From positions 2,523,501-2,587,500 of the forward strand of contig NC_004113.1 in the NCBI RefSeq assembly GCF_000011345.1: a DNA stretch of 64,000 bases, read 5' to 3'. The notes beneath the pieces were generated by a model, which worked only from the letters and a program-made list of their open reading frames with translations, did no database searches and was not told where the DNA came from. The DNA comes from Thermosynechococcus vestitus BP-1. GTDB taxonomy: Bacteria; Cyanobacteriota; Cyanobacteriia; Thermosynechococcales; Thermosynechococcaceae. The stretch's first letter is position 1. The number at the start of each line of letters is the position of its first letter. A program made the translations under genes and the position numbers. Of this stretch, positions 17,561-25,808 are shown piece by piece.

Positions 17561-18532
17561 GTGAATACGCAATCCTGTTGCCCTGTGGAGATAGAAATTA
17601 CCGAGGCTCCCCCCCTTTCCAGCCACCAGGAAACCTTGTTGGATATGCACAGTGTCTTGAATACCCTCAATATCTTGCTGGGGGAACTGCAATTTTTAGA
17701 GCTGGAGCTCAATGATTGGCAGGTATTGCAACCCAGTCTGAACAGCTTAGAGCAACTTGTGAATGCCTTGGGCGATCGCTCGACGATTTTGGCGTATCTT
17801 CAGCAAATCGATCATCTACGCGCAGCCATCACGGGGAATATCGAAACAGCCCTGGCGCAGCATCCCGAAAAGGCAACCACTCCAGAGGTGCAAGAGGCAG
17901 TGGCCAATATCCAATCCGTCTTTGATGTGGTGGAGGTACGAGTCCAACAACTCCTTGCCCGGGAAAAGGCGCCAGCAGCTTGGGTTGAGGTGCCCATTCA
18001 GCAATTGCAGGCTCAGTTTGAGCAAGTCTTCCAAGCCATTGAGAAAAACAGTAAGGGGCGTTACCGCATTCTTCACAACATTGCCGCTCAGGAAGCCTCG
18101 GATTATTTTCTGACCTTTGATATTCAAACCCCCAATGGTCGCACGGTCCTGATGCCCCCCGTTTTTGAGGATGTGATGCGGGATTTGATTGCCAATGCCC
18201 GTAAATATACTCCCCAAGGGGGTAAAATTATTGCCGGCCTGGTGCAAACGGCTGATCGTCTCAAGTTTGTGGTGGAGGATACGGGCTGTGGGATTCCCGT
18301 TGAGGAAATTCCGAAGGTGGTTGGCTTTGGCTACCGCGGCTCCAATGTTCAGCATCGCCGCACGATGGGGGGTGGCTTTGGTCTGACGAAGGCCTTCTTT
18401 GTCACTCAGCGCTTTCAAGGCCGCATGTGGATTCGTTCAGCAGCAGGGGCGGGTACTCGCATTACCCTTGATTTGCCGATGCCCTCAGCAGTTGTTCCAG
18501 GTACATCTGAGCAGGGGGATAGTCAGGGTTAA
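17561..18532 (+). CDS. Histidine kinase-like ATPase protein without sensor
   Basis: The 323-residue protein has an N-terminal helical region with a possible phosphoacceptor His (LLDMHSVLNTLNILLGEL, about residue 30), then a HATPase domain. The ATPase motifs are the N-box MRDLIANARKYTP, the G1-box VEDTGCGIP, the F-box GFGYRGS and the G2-box GGGFGLTKAF. No transmembrane, PAS or GAF region is present, so it is a soluble kinase or kinase-like protein with unknown input. The GTG start is preceded by AAGGAAAAGG. Its last 71 bases overlap the convergent glycosyltransferase gene. Confidence 0.85.
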   Translation: MNTQSCCPVEIEITEAPPLSSHQETLLDMHSVLNTLNILLGELQFLELELNDWQVLQPSLNSLEQLVNALGDRSTILAYLQQIDHLRAAITGNIETALAQHPEKATTPEVQEAVANIQSVFDVVEVRVQQLLAREKAPAAWVEVPIQQLQAQFEQVFQAIEKNSKGRYRILHNIAAQEASDYFLTFDIQTPNGRTVLMPPVFEDVMRDLIANARKYTPQGGKIIAGLVQTADRLKFVVEDTGCGIPVEEIPKVVGFGYRGSNVQHRRTMGGGFGLTKAFFVTQRFQGRMWIRSAAGAGTRITLDLPMPSAVVPGTSEQGDSQG

Positions 18533-19601
18533 ATTTAAGGGTCTTTTGAAAATAGGCAATGGCGCGATCGCGCTCCTGAAGGGTCATATAGGTGTAGCCC
18601 AGACTGTAGGCGGGCTGGGTGGTCATCCACTGGCGATCAAAAGGCTCCGTGCGATCGTAGCTGCCCGCCTCAAAAAGGTCTAAACAGCGGTGAAAGTAGG
18701 GCAGCGCCCCCCGCGGCAAACCTAGCTCAAAGACAAATAGCCCAGCCACGTAGAGCAAGGGCGGATAGCGATCAAAGAAGCGCAGCCCATAGCTGAGGTA
18801 ATACTGAGCGGTTTCGTAGTCTTTGGCTTCAAAGGCGCGGTAGCTCACCCAAAAGAGAAGATGACGTAGCCATGTGGTCTCCCTAGGGAGTATCCCTTGT
18901 TCGACAGCAGATGCAATCTCCTCGAGGGCTTGTTCGTACCATGCTTGGGAGCGATCGCTATCACCACAGGCGGCGTAGTGATCCCCAAGGCAGACCAAGT
19001 TTTGCAGTCGGCGATCGCCCTGCTGCACCATTGTTTCGAGGATAGGGATGTTGCGATCGCGAATTTTGGCAAGGAATTGCTCTTGGCTTTGTTGGTTGTG
19101 GTGAATGAGATAAACCCCCTGCAATTCACCCACTACTGCTTCTCGTTCTCGGTAGCAGAGTTGCTCATGGAGTGCGCCGGCAAAGTGGAGGTCGGGGAAG
19201 CGGCGGCCAAAGCGCACATTCCAAAATTCACTCCAGTTGCGATCGCTAGACTGTTCACGGCGCAGCAAACTCCACTGATTAATGGCATGGGCCCCCGGCG
19301 CAGTCAATTGGTCTTGCCAGTGGGCATCGGTAACCACCAATTCTTCATCGGCATCAATGTAAAAGACCCACTCCCCCGTGGCCTGGGCTAAGGCGGCATT
19401 CCGGGCGGCTGCAAAATCCCCTTGCCAAGCAACGGCATGGACGTGGGGTGTAAATTCGCAAGCAATGGCGATCGTCCCATCGGTGGAGCCTGTGTCCACA
19501 ATAATGATTTCATCCACCCAAGGCTGAACCGACTGCAAGCAACGCCGCAGTTGATGGGCTTCGTTTTTGACAATCATGCACAGGGACAGCAGGGGAGCCA
19601 T
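18462..19601 (-). CDS. Family 2 glycosyltransferase with TPR-like C-terminus
   Basis: The 379-residue protein starts with a GT-A domain typical of the SunS/TPR-associated GT2 group: LSLCMIVKNEAHQLRRCL, IIIVDTGSTDGT and the acidic motif YIDADEE. After residue about 200 it continues with helical repeats resembling TPRs (AWYEQALEEI, GALPYFHRCLDLFE, AIAYFQKTLKFNPDYPPA). The sugar donor and acceptor are unknown. Its ATG overlaps the sipA stop by one base (TAATG), so it is translationally coupled to sipA. It overlaps the convergent kinase gene by 71 bases. Confidence 0.88.
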   Translation of the reverse strand: MAPLLSLCMIVKNEAHQLRRCLQSVQPWVDEIIIVDTGSTDGTIAIACEFTPHVHAVAWQGDFAAARNAALAQATGEWVFYIDADEELVVTDAHWQDQLTAPGAHAINQWSLLRREQSSDRNWSEFWNVRFGRRFPDLHFAGALHEQLCYREREAVVGELQGVYLIHHNQQSQEQFLAKIRDRNIPILETMVQQGDRRLQNLVCLGDHYAACGDSDRSQAWYEQALEEIASAVEQGILPRETTWLRHLLFWVSYRAFEAKDYETAQYYLSYGLRFFDRYPPLLYVAGLFVFELGLPRGALPYFHRCLDLFEAGSYDRTEPFDRQWMTTQPAYSLGYTYMTLQERDRAIAYFQKTLKFNPDYPPAQMYLEQLLRASANQG

Positions 19602-19816
19602 TAAACCCGCTTCAAATACTTGGCTTCCAACAAAAAGGCACCCCGCTCGAGCCGCACCACCCAATAGTTTCCCGGTTGCTGGCCTAGAATCACCCCTTCT
19701 TCACCGAGGGTGAGGATACTGGCGGGACGCAACATTGGCATCGGTTCCGCTGTTTTCACATAGGGTGGCAGTTCCACAAGGCGAACGCGATCGCCCACCG
19801 CAAAGACTTCTTCCAT
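19601..19816 (-). CDS. sipA: SipA-like regulatory protein (DUF3148)
   Basis: A 71-residue SH3-like small protein with GDRVRLVELPPYVKTAEPMP, then MLRP, and GAFLLEAKYL, the signature of the cyanobacterial DUF3148 family. In Synechococcus, SipA binds the essential histidine kinase NblS and modulates stress signalling; that role is assumed here from the family. ATG at 19816 is preferred to a TTG nine bases upstream. A TTAATATAC direct repeat lies in its upstream region (19868-19888). The glycosyltransferase follows with a one-base overlap. Confidence 0.82.
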   Translation of the reverse strand: MEEVFAVGDRVRLVELPPYVKTAEPMPMLRPASILTLGEEGVILGQQPGNYWVVRLERGAFLLEAKYLKRV

Positions 19817-19867
19817 TCCCACCAAAGGATGCTCGAAATTGGCAATGCTAATGACACAATTTTTAAT

Positions 19868-19888
19868 TTAATATACCGGTTAATATAC
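19868..19888. repeat. Direct repeat TTAATATAC-CGG-TTAATATAC upstream of sipA
   Basis: Two identical 9-mers separated by CGG (period 12) lie 52-72 bases upstream of the sipA start, within the 95 bases between cytM and sipA. On the sipA strand this reads GTATATTAA twice, so it could be a pair of regulator sites or overlap a -10 element (TATATT). Confidence 0.55.
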
Positions 19889-19920
19889 TGGCTTCATCTG
19901 TGGAATTTTTGTCAAAATTT

Positions 19921-20295
19921 TTAGAGTGTCTTCAAGTAGCTTAATAGGTCAGCCATGTCTTGGGGCTGGGCTTGAAACTTGGGCATGGGGGGGGTATTGC
20001 CACTGATAATTTGCTGAATGAGTTGTACCTGCGATCGCCGGTGGCTAATCTGCAGGAGGCTAGGGCCGACTTCCCCCTCGCCATCAAGGCCATGGCAGCC
20101 CGCACAGTTGAGGATAAAAATTTGTTCGCCGCGACTGGGGTCGCCCACTGTCGCCCGTACGGCTTGAATGTAGGGATCCCGCAGGGGCAACAGGAGGGAA
20201 AATATCCAACCGCCACCTACCACCAGTACGACTAAGACAGGCAGCAGCCACCGCCATACCGCTGATTTAGCCCCAACCGTGTTGACTAAACTCAT
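19921..20295 (-). CDS. cytM: Cytochrome CytM
   Basis: A 124-residue c-type cytochrome anchored by one N-terminal transmembrane helix (WLLPVLVVLVVGGGWIFSLL). The haem site is CAGCHG, and the likely axial Met is in PPMPKF. The pattern GEQIFILNCAGCHGLDGEG and DMADLLSYLKTL matches the CytM family. CytM has been implicated in repressing photosynthesis or adjusting respiration under certain conditions; which applies here is not visible. It lies upstream of sipA on the same strand, 104 bases apart. Confidence 0.88.
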   Translation of the reverse strand: MSLVNTVGAKSAVWRWLLPVLVVLVVGGGWIFSLLLPLRDPYIQAVRATVGDPSRGEQIFILNCAGCHGLDGEGEVGPSLLQISHRRSQVQLIQQIISGNTPPMPKFQAQPQDMADLLSYLKTL

Positions 20296-20394
20296 TCACT
20301 TATCGGGAAAGATTAAAAATTGTTTATTATTGTTACAACTGCATTCTAAACCCTGAACTCAGTCAGATTCAAGGGAGTGAGTCATCATTCCTAA

Positions 20395-21735
20395 TCATTC
20401 CCAAATTGCAGTGCCGCTGCCCTGAAAGCGATGATAGACCGTGCGCAGTGCCTCGCGATCGCCCACATTGCCGGGGAACAGCACCACTGGTAATTCTGGA
20501 AAGCGGGGATGATCAGCAGGGGTGCGCACAACGGAGCAGCCGGGAATCACTTGCCCCAAGAGGCGAACTGTGGCTAGGTTTAAGCCCTTACTCAGCACAT
20601 CGTTGGAGGTGATGCCTCCTTTGCTGATCAGATAGCGCAAATCGGCGGGTAACTGCTCAACGATCGCCATCAGCACTTCAGAAACCCGCTGCCCAAAGGC
20701 TAACCGTGTCGGTGCATCAGCAAAGGTGAGTTCCTCACGGCTGGTATAGATGACGGGGGTTTTCCCCTGGGCAATTGCCTGATCCACCGCTGCCAAGACC
20801 GCAGCAATGATTTCCGCTTCAGCCACCCCACTGTCGCGCAATCGTGCCACGGGCACTTCAATGGGAAACACATCGGGTTCCTGCAGCAGGGCGGTCAGTT
20901 GTTCAGTGGTTTTGCGCACATGGGAACCCACTAAAACTGCGCCATAGCGCCCAGGGCGGCAATAGGTGGCCATTGCCTCTGGGGGGGTGGGTTGGGGGGG
21001 CAGTTGTGCTAGGGCAGTGAGTAAACTGGCAGCACTGCGGAACAAAAAGCGTTTTCCTTGACTGGCCACCTGAAGCACGGCCGCAGCAAACTGATCCAAA
21101 TCCCCTTGGGTTTCAGCATCGACAACGGCGCAGACATTTCCCTGCAAGCGGGCTAAACGATCAAGCAAAGCCGCTGGCTGCCGCAAATCCGCCAGTAAAA
21201 AGCGTTCGACAGCACTGGCTGGAATTCGCCCTTGGGTCTTTTCGGCGACATAGTCGGGCAAATAGCTGTGGTGGTAGCCAAAGACGGAATCGCGAGCAAA
21301 CTCAGTTTCATGGACCGGCACAGGCTGACCTTCGACCATGAGGTAGTGCTGGCTATCGCGGGTAATGCGCCCCCCCTCCAAAAAGGCAGGCACCAGAAAA
21401 TGGGCATCAAAGGGACCCAGTTCCGCAGCAATGACATCCGTTTCGAGGGGATAGTGGCCGCGGAGGGTGGAGTCGGAACGACTGACAATAATGTAATCGG
21501 TTGTCCCTGTTTGGGCGATCGCCTCCTTGAGATGACGACAAACCCTGCGTGTCACCGCCGCTGCCATGTCTGCTGGCAAGGCACGGGTATTGGTGAGGAT
21601 AAAAAAGATGGGTACGCTATCAGCAAGGCCACGACAGAGGGTATCCCTATCCCAGCGGGTCAACAGCAGGCAACTGTGCACCGTTTGCGAACCGGTGGGG
21701 TCATCATCTAGGACAATAATTTTTGGGCGCGTCAC
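20395..21735 (-). CDS. DUF1537 four-carbon acid sugar kinase family protein
   Basis: The 446-residue protein matches the OtnK/DUF1537 family: N-terminal substrate domain KIIVLDDDPTGSQTVH and SRSDSTLRGHYPLETD, then a C-terminal nucleotide-binding domain with VLVGSHVRKTTEQ and LISKGGITSNDVLSKGL. Characterised members phosphorylate four-carbon acid sugars such as erythronate or threonate. No partner isomerase or decarboxylase lies nearby, so the physiological substrate is open. The start is GTG at 21735, preceded by GGAGAG. Confidence 0.88.
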   Translation of the reverse strand: MTRPKIIVLDDDPTGSQTVHSCLLLTRWDRDTLCRGLADSVPIFFILTNTRALPADMAAAVTRRVCRHLKEAIAQTGTTDYIIVSRSDSTLRGHYPLETDVIAAELGPFDAHFLVPAFLEGGRITRDSQHYLMVEGQPVPVHETEFARDSVFGYHHSYLPDYVAEKTQGRIPASAVERFLLADLRQPAALLDRLARLQGNVCAVVDAETQGDLDQFAAAVLQVASQGKRFLFRSAASLLTALAQLPPQPTPPEAMATYCRPGRYGAVLVGSHVRKTTEQLTALLQEPDVFPIEVPVARLRDSGVAEAEIIAAVLAAVDQAIAQGKTPVIYTSREELTFADAPTRLAFGQRVSEVLMAIVEQLPADLRYLISKGGITSNDVLSKGLNLATVRLLGQVIPGCSVVRTPADHPRFPELPVVLFPGNVGDREALRTVYHRFQGSGTAIWE

Positions 21736-21920
21736 CGCGGGTCTCTCCGGTACTCTTTACGTTTGCAGTTTATCATTGGGGCGATCGCTGATCTCAATCA
21801 ATAGCAATTGAATTGGCTGGCCTCCACCCTTCCAATCAGAGTTGCCAAAGGATAAACTGGCTGCTGCCGATAAAAACATGCCCTGCGGTTTAGCAGTGGG
21901 CCAATAACTCAATTGACATC

Positions 21921-21942
21921 CTCCCCCCGCTAAAGCAGGGAG
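21921..21942 (-). ncRNA. Right-end hairpin, likely 3' scaffold of the tnpB guide RNA
   Basis: The hairpin CTCCC...GGGAG with a CTTTAG-type loop (tnpB strand) follows the tnpB stop by about ten bases. In characterised IS200/IS605 elements the RNA covering the tnpB 3' end and the right end guides TnpB, with the guide taken from the flank just outside the end. Here the flank would start near 21910. The RNA itself is inferred from family knowledge; only the hairpin is seen. Confidence 0.45.
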
Positions 21943-21952
21943 ATTCCCAAAA

Positions 21953-23134
21953 TCACTTTTGAGACTTTCTGCTTCTTCGCAGTTGCCCTCCAGACGTATG
22001 TCTATCAGGTCTTACACCCGCTCCACAGACTGTAACCGTGTGTCCCACGGCCAAAATGTTTTGAGCGGCATTCACATCCCGGTCATGGTGCGCCCCACAC
22101 TTAGGACAGTCCCATTCTCGGACGCTCAATGGCAGCCGCTCAACAATGTGACCACACTGTCCACAGCGTTTAGAACTGGGAAACCATTGGTCAATCTTCA
22201 CCAGTGTCCGACCATACCACTGGGCTTTGTATTCCAATTGCCGTACCAGTTCGCCCCATCCAGCATCACTGATGGATCGGGCAAGCTGACGGTTCTTGAC
22301 CATGTTTTTCACAGCCAACGACTCGATTATGATCGTTTGGTTTTCACGTATCAATCGAGTCGTCAACTGGTGCAAATGGTCTTTTCTGGAATCAGAGATT
22401 TTCTGGTGAATCTTGGCAACTTTCAACCGCGCCTTATCCCAATTGCGAGAGCCTTTTTGTTTGCGACTCAAAGACCGCTGCGCCTTACGGAGTCGTTTGT
22501 AGTAGCGGTTAAAGTGCTTGGGGTTGGCAATCTTTTCCCCTGTACTCAGGGTAATGAGGCTGCTCATCCCTACGTCCAAACCAACCGACGGGTCGACGGG
22601 CTGCAGTGTCAAATCTCTGGGGTCATCAAACCTCAGACTGATGTACCACTGTCCAGCAGGGTTAAGCCTGATGGTCACGGTGGATGGTTCAACACCATCT
22701 GGAAGCCGTCTCGACCAGCGAATATTCAGCGGTTCGTTGCACTTTGCCAAGAATACTTTTCCGTCTTTCCACCTAAAAGCAGACTTGGTGAATTCTGCGC
22801 TACCGCCATTGCGTTTCTTTTTGAAGTTGGGATATTTTGCCCGACCTGCAAAAAAGTTAGTGAAAGCAGATTGCAGATGTCTCAATGCCTGCTGCAAGGG
22901 AACACAGCTAACCTCATTCAAAAACTGGAGGTCATCTTGCTTCTTCCACTGAGTAAGCAAGGCAGAGGTTTGAACGTAGTCAAGTCTCTCTTTTCGTTCA
23001 TACCAGGCTTCTGTTCTCGCTGCCAGTGCTCGATTATAAACCAACCGAACACAGCCCAATGTTTTCCGAAGCAGGGATTCCTGCTCAGTTGTTGGGTAGA
23101 AGCGGTAACTGAAAGCCTTTTCCACGCCTCGCAT
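21953..23134 (-). CDS. tnpB: TnpB RNA-guided nuclease, apparently intact
   Basis: A 393-residue TnpB/OrfB (ATG at 23134, MRGVEKAFSYRFYPT). It has the N-terminal WED/HTH region, the RuvC-I Asp in VGLDVGMSSL, the RuvC-II Glu in IIIESLAVKNM, the zinc-ribbon pairs CGQC and CPKC, and the RuvC-III Asp in HDRDVNAAQNI. All catalytic positions are present and no internal stop is seen. TnpB cleaves DNA at the donor or homologous site under guidance of an element-encoded RNA. No transposase gene accompanies it, so mobility would need TnpA in trans. Confidence 0.9.
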   Translation of the reverse strand: MRGVEKAFSYRFYPTTEQESLLRKTLGCVRLVYNRALAARTEAWYERKERLDYVQTSALLTQWKKQDDLQFLNEVSCVPLQQALRHLQSAFTNFFAGRAKYPNFKKKRNGGSAEFTKSAFRWKDGKVFLAKCNEPLNIRWSRRLPDGVEPSTVTIRLNPAGQWYISLRFDDPRDLTLQPVDPSVGLDVGMSSLITLSTGEKIANPKHFNRYYKRLRKAQRSLSRKQKGSRNWDKARLKVAKIHQKISDSRKDHLHQLTTRLIRENQTIIIESLAVKNMVKNRQLARSISDAGWGELVRQLEYKAQWYGRTLVKIDQWFPSSKRCGQCGHIVERLPLSVREWDCPKCGAHHDRDVNAAQNILAVGHTVTVCGAGVRPDRHTSGGQLRRSRKSQK

Positions 23135-23137
23135 TAT

Positions 23138-23190
23138 AGCGATTATTCTGTGAGTAACACAACTATACTTGGCAGTCACAGACTATCGCT
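23138..23190. repeat. Imperfect palindrome in the tnpB 5' region
   Basis: AGCGAT-TAT-TCTGTGA (23138-23153) pairs with TCACAGA-CT-ATCGCT (23176-23190), giving 13 bp around a 22-base loop. On the tnpB strand it ends only three bases before the ATG, so in RNA it would enclose the ribosome-binding region. As DNA it could be the left-end hairpin. Confidence 0.6.
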
Positions 23191-23356
23191 CCTATTAACA
23201 ACTCAAGCCTGATTGCTGGGATCTTCAACTTGGTCTCCCCTAAGCAGGCCGCCTTGCCCTTGAATCTTTTCGGTGTTGGGACTGCGCAATGCCCAAAAAA
23301 AGGTTGATAGGTTAAGGTTCCCTACTGCTGCTAAGACGTAGTATGCTAGAAATAGT

Positions 23357-23429
<73 letters not shown>

Positions 23430-23528
23430 TGTCAAGAGGTTACTCTTCCCAAAAAGCGTTGTCCTACCGCAAGGCTAGCAGATATTCTGAGGGCAGTATC
23501 ATAGAGGAAGCCTTGCAGCAGCGGATCC

Positions 23529-25040
23529 ATGTTAGTTTATTGTACTCGTCCCCATTGCCCTCGTCCGCAAAACAACCTTCCTGAGCTGGATCAGCCAAAT
23601 CAGCGCTACAGCCGCATTCGCGACCGCTTTTGCATCACCTGTGGCATGCCCCTCATTTTGCGGGGTCACTATGTGGCGGAGCGGGTCTTGGGGCGGGGGG
23701 GCTTTGGAGCTGCCTACTTAGCACGGGACTTGGATACTCCAGGGTGGCGATACTGTGTCATTAAACAATTTTTGCCCAATGTCTCAGACCCCCAAAGCTT
23801 GCAAAAGGCTCAAGAACTCTTTGAGCGGGAGGCAAAAGTTCTCGAGGAACTGGGGCAGCATGCCCAAATTCCTGATTTACTGGCGTTTTTTCGTGAGGAA
23901 GTGGCCGGCTTTAACAGCTCAAGCGAAGAAAGCTACTTTTACTTGGTTCAGGAGTTTATTGACGGCGAAACCCTAGAAGATGAGTTGGCACAGCAGGGCT
24001 GCTTTAGTGAAGAAGAGGTACGACAGGTGCTGCGGGAACTGCTGCCTGTGCTGCAATATGTGCATGAGCGCGGCTCTATTCACCGCGATATTAAGCTTTC
24101 GAATATCATGCGCCAGCACCCCAGTAAAACCAAGTTTCCTGGTCAAGGACGGCTCTACTTGCTGGATTTTGGAGCGGTGAAACAAGTCTCCCAAACGTCT
24201 ATGGAGAGCCGCAGTACCGGTATCTATACGGCTCACTATGCACCTCCAGAGCAGATACGGGGAGAACAGGTCTTTCCTAGCTCGGATCTGTATGCCTTGG
24301 CGGTAACTTGTATTGTGCTGCTGACGGGCAAAGATCCCGAAAAACTATTTGACGCCTACAACAACCGCTGGAATTGGCACTCCTATGTTCCCTCTGTCAG
24401 TCAGCAACTCCAGCAGATTTTAGACCGCATGTTGCAGCCGGCGCCGAGCGATCGCTACCAATCGGCAGCCCAGGTCCTAGCAGACTTAAATGCTTCTCCT
24501 ACCCCCGCCCCAGCCCCACCCCCCCCGCCACCACCACTAACACCGCCTCTCCCTCCACAGCCAGTGACAACACCCCTCCCGCCCTCCCAAGTGAGCTCAC
24601 CACCGTCACCTGCGGCGCCGATACCGTCCCCCAAAATGGCGCCCCCTGCAAAGGCGAAACCACCGCGGCAGCCTCCTGCGCCCTTACCCGCCTTCAAAAT
24701 TCTCATGGGGGCGGGCTTTACGGGCTTTGAAATGACGGCGTTGGGGGTGATGATTTTCAGCTTGATGACCACTTGGCAATTCCCCCTTGGGGTCAGTGCT
24801 GGTCTGATTGGGGGGGTGTTTGCCCTGCTGGTATTTATGCAGTTCAAAGGCTGGATTGAACACTGGGAACAATTAATCATTGCCACCATTTCAGGGGCGG
24901 CCCTCTTCTTTTTTCCCTTCTTGCAAGCGGGACTGGGAGGGCTGACGGCACTGCTGATGTGTGGTTTGGTGGGTTTAGGTTGCATGGTTGTCGGTAACCT
25001 CTTTTTGCTGGTTTACAATATCTTGGCGCGGTTCCTGTAG
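23529..25040 (+). CDS. Serine/threonine protein kinase, 4-Cys N-terminus, membrane C-terminus
   Basis: The 503-residue protein begins with a zinc-ribbon-like set of cysteines (C5, C10, C35, C38) seen in some cyanobacterial Hanks kinases such as SpkB. The kinase domain spans about residues 47-320 with GRGGFG, the ATP-binding Lys in CVIKQF, the catalytic HRDIKLSN, DFGAVKQV and APPEQIRGEQ. A Pro-rich linker follows (about 325-395), then two or three hydrophobic segments (about 400-503). Substrates are unknown. It is followed after 10 bases by an MBL-fold gene and then psiE-like, all on the same strand. Confidence 0.9.
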   Translation: MLVYCTRPHCPRPQNNLPELDQPNQRYSRIRDRFCITCGMPLILRGHYVAERVLGRGGFGAAYLARDLDTPGWRYCVIKQFLPNVSDPQSLQKAQELFEREAKVLEELGQHAQIPDLLAFFREEVAGFNSSSEESYFYLVQEFIDGETLEDELAQQGCFSEEEVRQVLRELLPVLQYVHERGSIHRDIKLSNIMRQHPSKTKFPGQGRLYLLDFGAVKQVSQTSMESRSTGIYTAHYAPPEQIRGEQVFPSSDLYALAVTCIVLLTGKDPEKLFDAYNNRWNWHSYVPSVSQQLQQILDRMLQPAPSDRYQSAAQVLADLNASPTPAPAPPPPPPPLTPPLPPQPVTTPLPPSQVSSPPSPAAPIPSPKMAPPAKAKPPRQPPAPLPAFKILMGAGFTGFEMTALGVMIFSLMTTWQFPLGVSAGLIGGVFALLVFMQFKGWIEHWEQLIIATISGAALFFFPFLQAGLGGLTALLMCGLVGLGCMVVGNLFLLVYNILARFL

Positions 25041-25050
25041 GAGCAGGGCA

Positions 25051-25806
25051 ATGCAGTTAACCTGGCTGGAGAGCAATACATGGTTATGGGAGTTGGGTAA
25101 TACCCGGGTTTTGGTTGATCCGTGGTTTGTGGGGCCGCTCACCTTTGGCAAGACACCTTGGCTATTTCAGGCGGAGCGATCGCGCCCCTGTGCCCTGCCG
25201 AGCAATGTGGATGTCCTTTTGCTCTCCCAAGGACTACCGGATCACTGCCATGAGCCGACCCTCCGCGCCTGCGATCGCGCCCTGCCCGTCATTGCCTCCC
25301 CCAGTGCTGCCAACGTTGCCCGCAGTCTTGGCTTTGAAACGGTGATTTCCCTGAGCCCCCACCAAACCCATACCTACCGCGATCTGACCATCCAGGCCAC
25401 CAAAGGTGCCAGTATCGGCCCCACTCAACAGGAAAATGGGTACATTCTGCACTGGGGTACTCAAAGTCTCTACTATGAACCCCACGGCTGTCATGATCCG
25501 TGGCTGCGCACCTGTGGCAAGGTGGATGTGGTGATTACGCCCCTTTTGGAGGTGTGTTTACCCGTAGTGGGTGCGATTCTCAAGGGGGGCAACGTAGCAT
25601 TGGAATTGGGGCAATGGCTGCAGCCCAAGGTGATGATCACCACCGCCGGCAATGGTACCCTTCGCCTTCAGGGATGGCTACCGCGATTGCTCTCGGTTAA
25701 AGGAACCCTTGAGGAATTGCAAGGGTCGTTTCAGCGCCTTGGGCTAAGCACTCGTTTAGTGGAACCCGTGGCCTACACTCCCCTTGTTCTGCTTGCTGAG
25801 GCCTAG
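25051..25806 (+). CDS. MBL-fold (metallo-beta-lactamase superfamily) hydrolase-like protein
   Basis: The 251-residue protein resembles the UlaG-like branch of the MBL fold: WLESNTWLWELGNTRVLVDP, a metal-site region LLLSQGLPDHCHEPTLR, and ILHWGTQSLYYEPHG later. The classical HxHxDH motif appears as SQGLPDH, so metal binding may be reduced; LPDHCH keeps the DH pair. Many cyanobacterial members have no assigned substrate. ATG at 25051 is chosen 10 bases after the kinase stop; the next gene starts 2 bases after its own stop. Confidence 0.82.
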   Translation: MQLTWLESNTWLWELGNTRVLVDPWFVGPLTFGKTPWLFQAERSRPCALPSNVDVLLLSQGLPDHCHEPTLRACDRALPVIASPSAANVARSLGFETVISLSPHQTHTYRDLTIQATKGASIGPTQQENGYILHWGTQSLYYEPHGCHDPWLRTCGKVDVVITPLLEVCLPVVGAILKGGNVALELGQWLQPKVMITTAGNGTLRLQGWLPRLLSVKGTLEELQGSFQRLGLSTRLVEPVAYTPLVLLAEA

Positions 25807-25808
25807 GA

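Larger units (their letters stand above)
21911..23190 (-). mobile_element. Solo-tnpB element of the IS200/IS605 type (IS1341-like)
   Basis: The element consists of a full-length tnpB with no adjacent tnpA. The right end, downstream of tnpB, has a hairpin (CTCCC at 21921-21925 with GGGAG at 21938-21942, TAAA in the loop) and terminates GGATGTCAA when read on the tnpB strand. The left end carries a long imperfect palindrome at 23138-23190. Exact boundaries are inferred, because such elements make no target duplication. The sequence from the tnpB 3' end through the right end is where the family's guide (omega) RNA scaffold would lie. Confidence 0.72.

Noticed and set aside
21959-23212. 417-codon plus-strand frame opposite tnpB
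   Set aside because: It mirrors the intact tnpB gene codon by codon and shows no protein-like motif; the low stop density is a by-product of GC-rich codons on the other strand.
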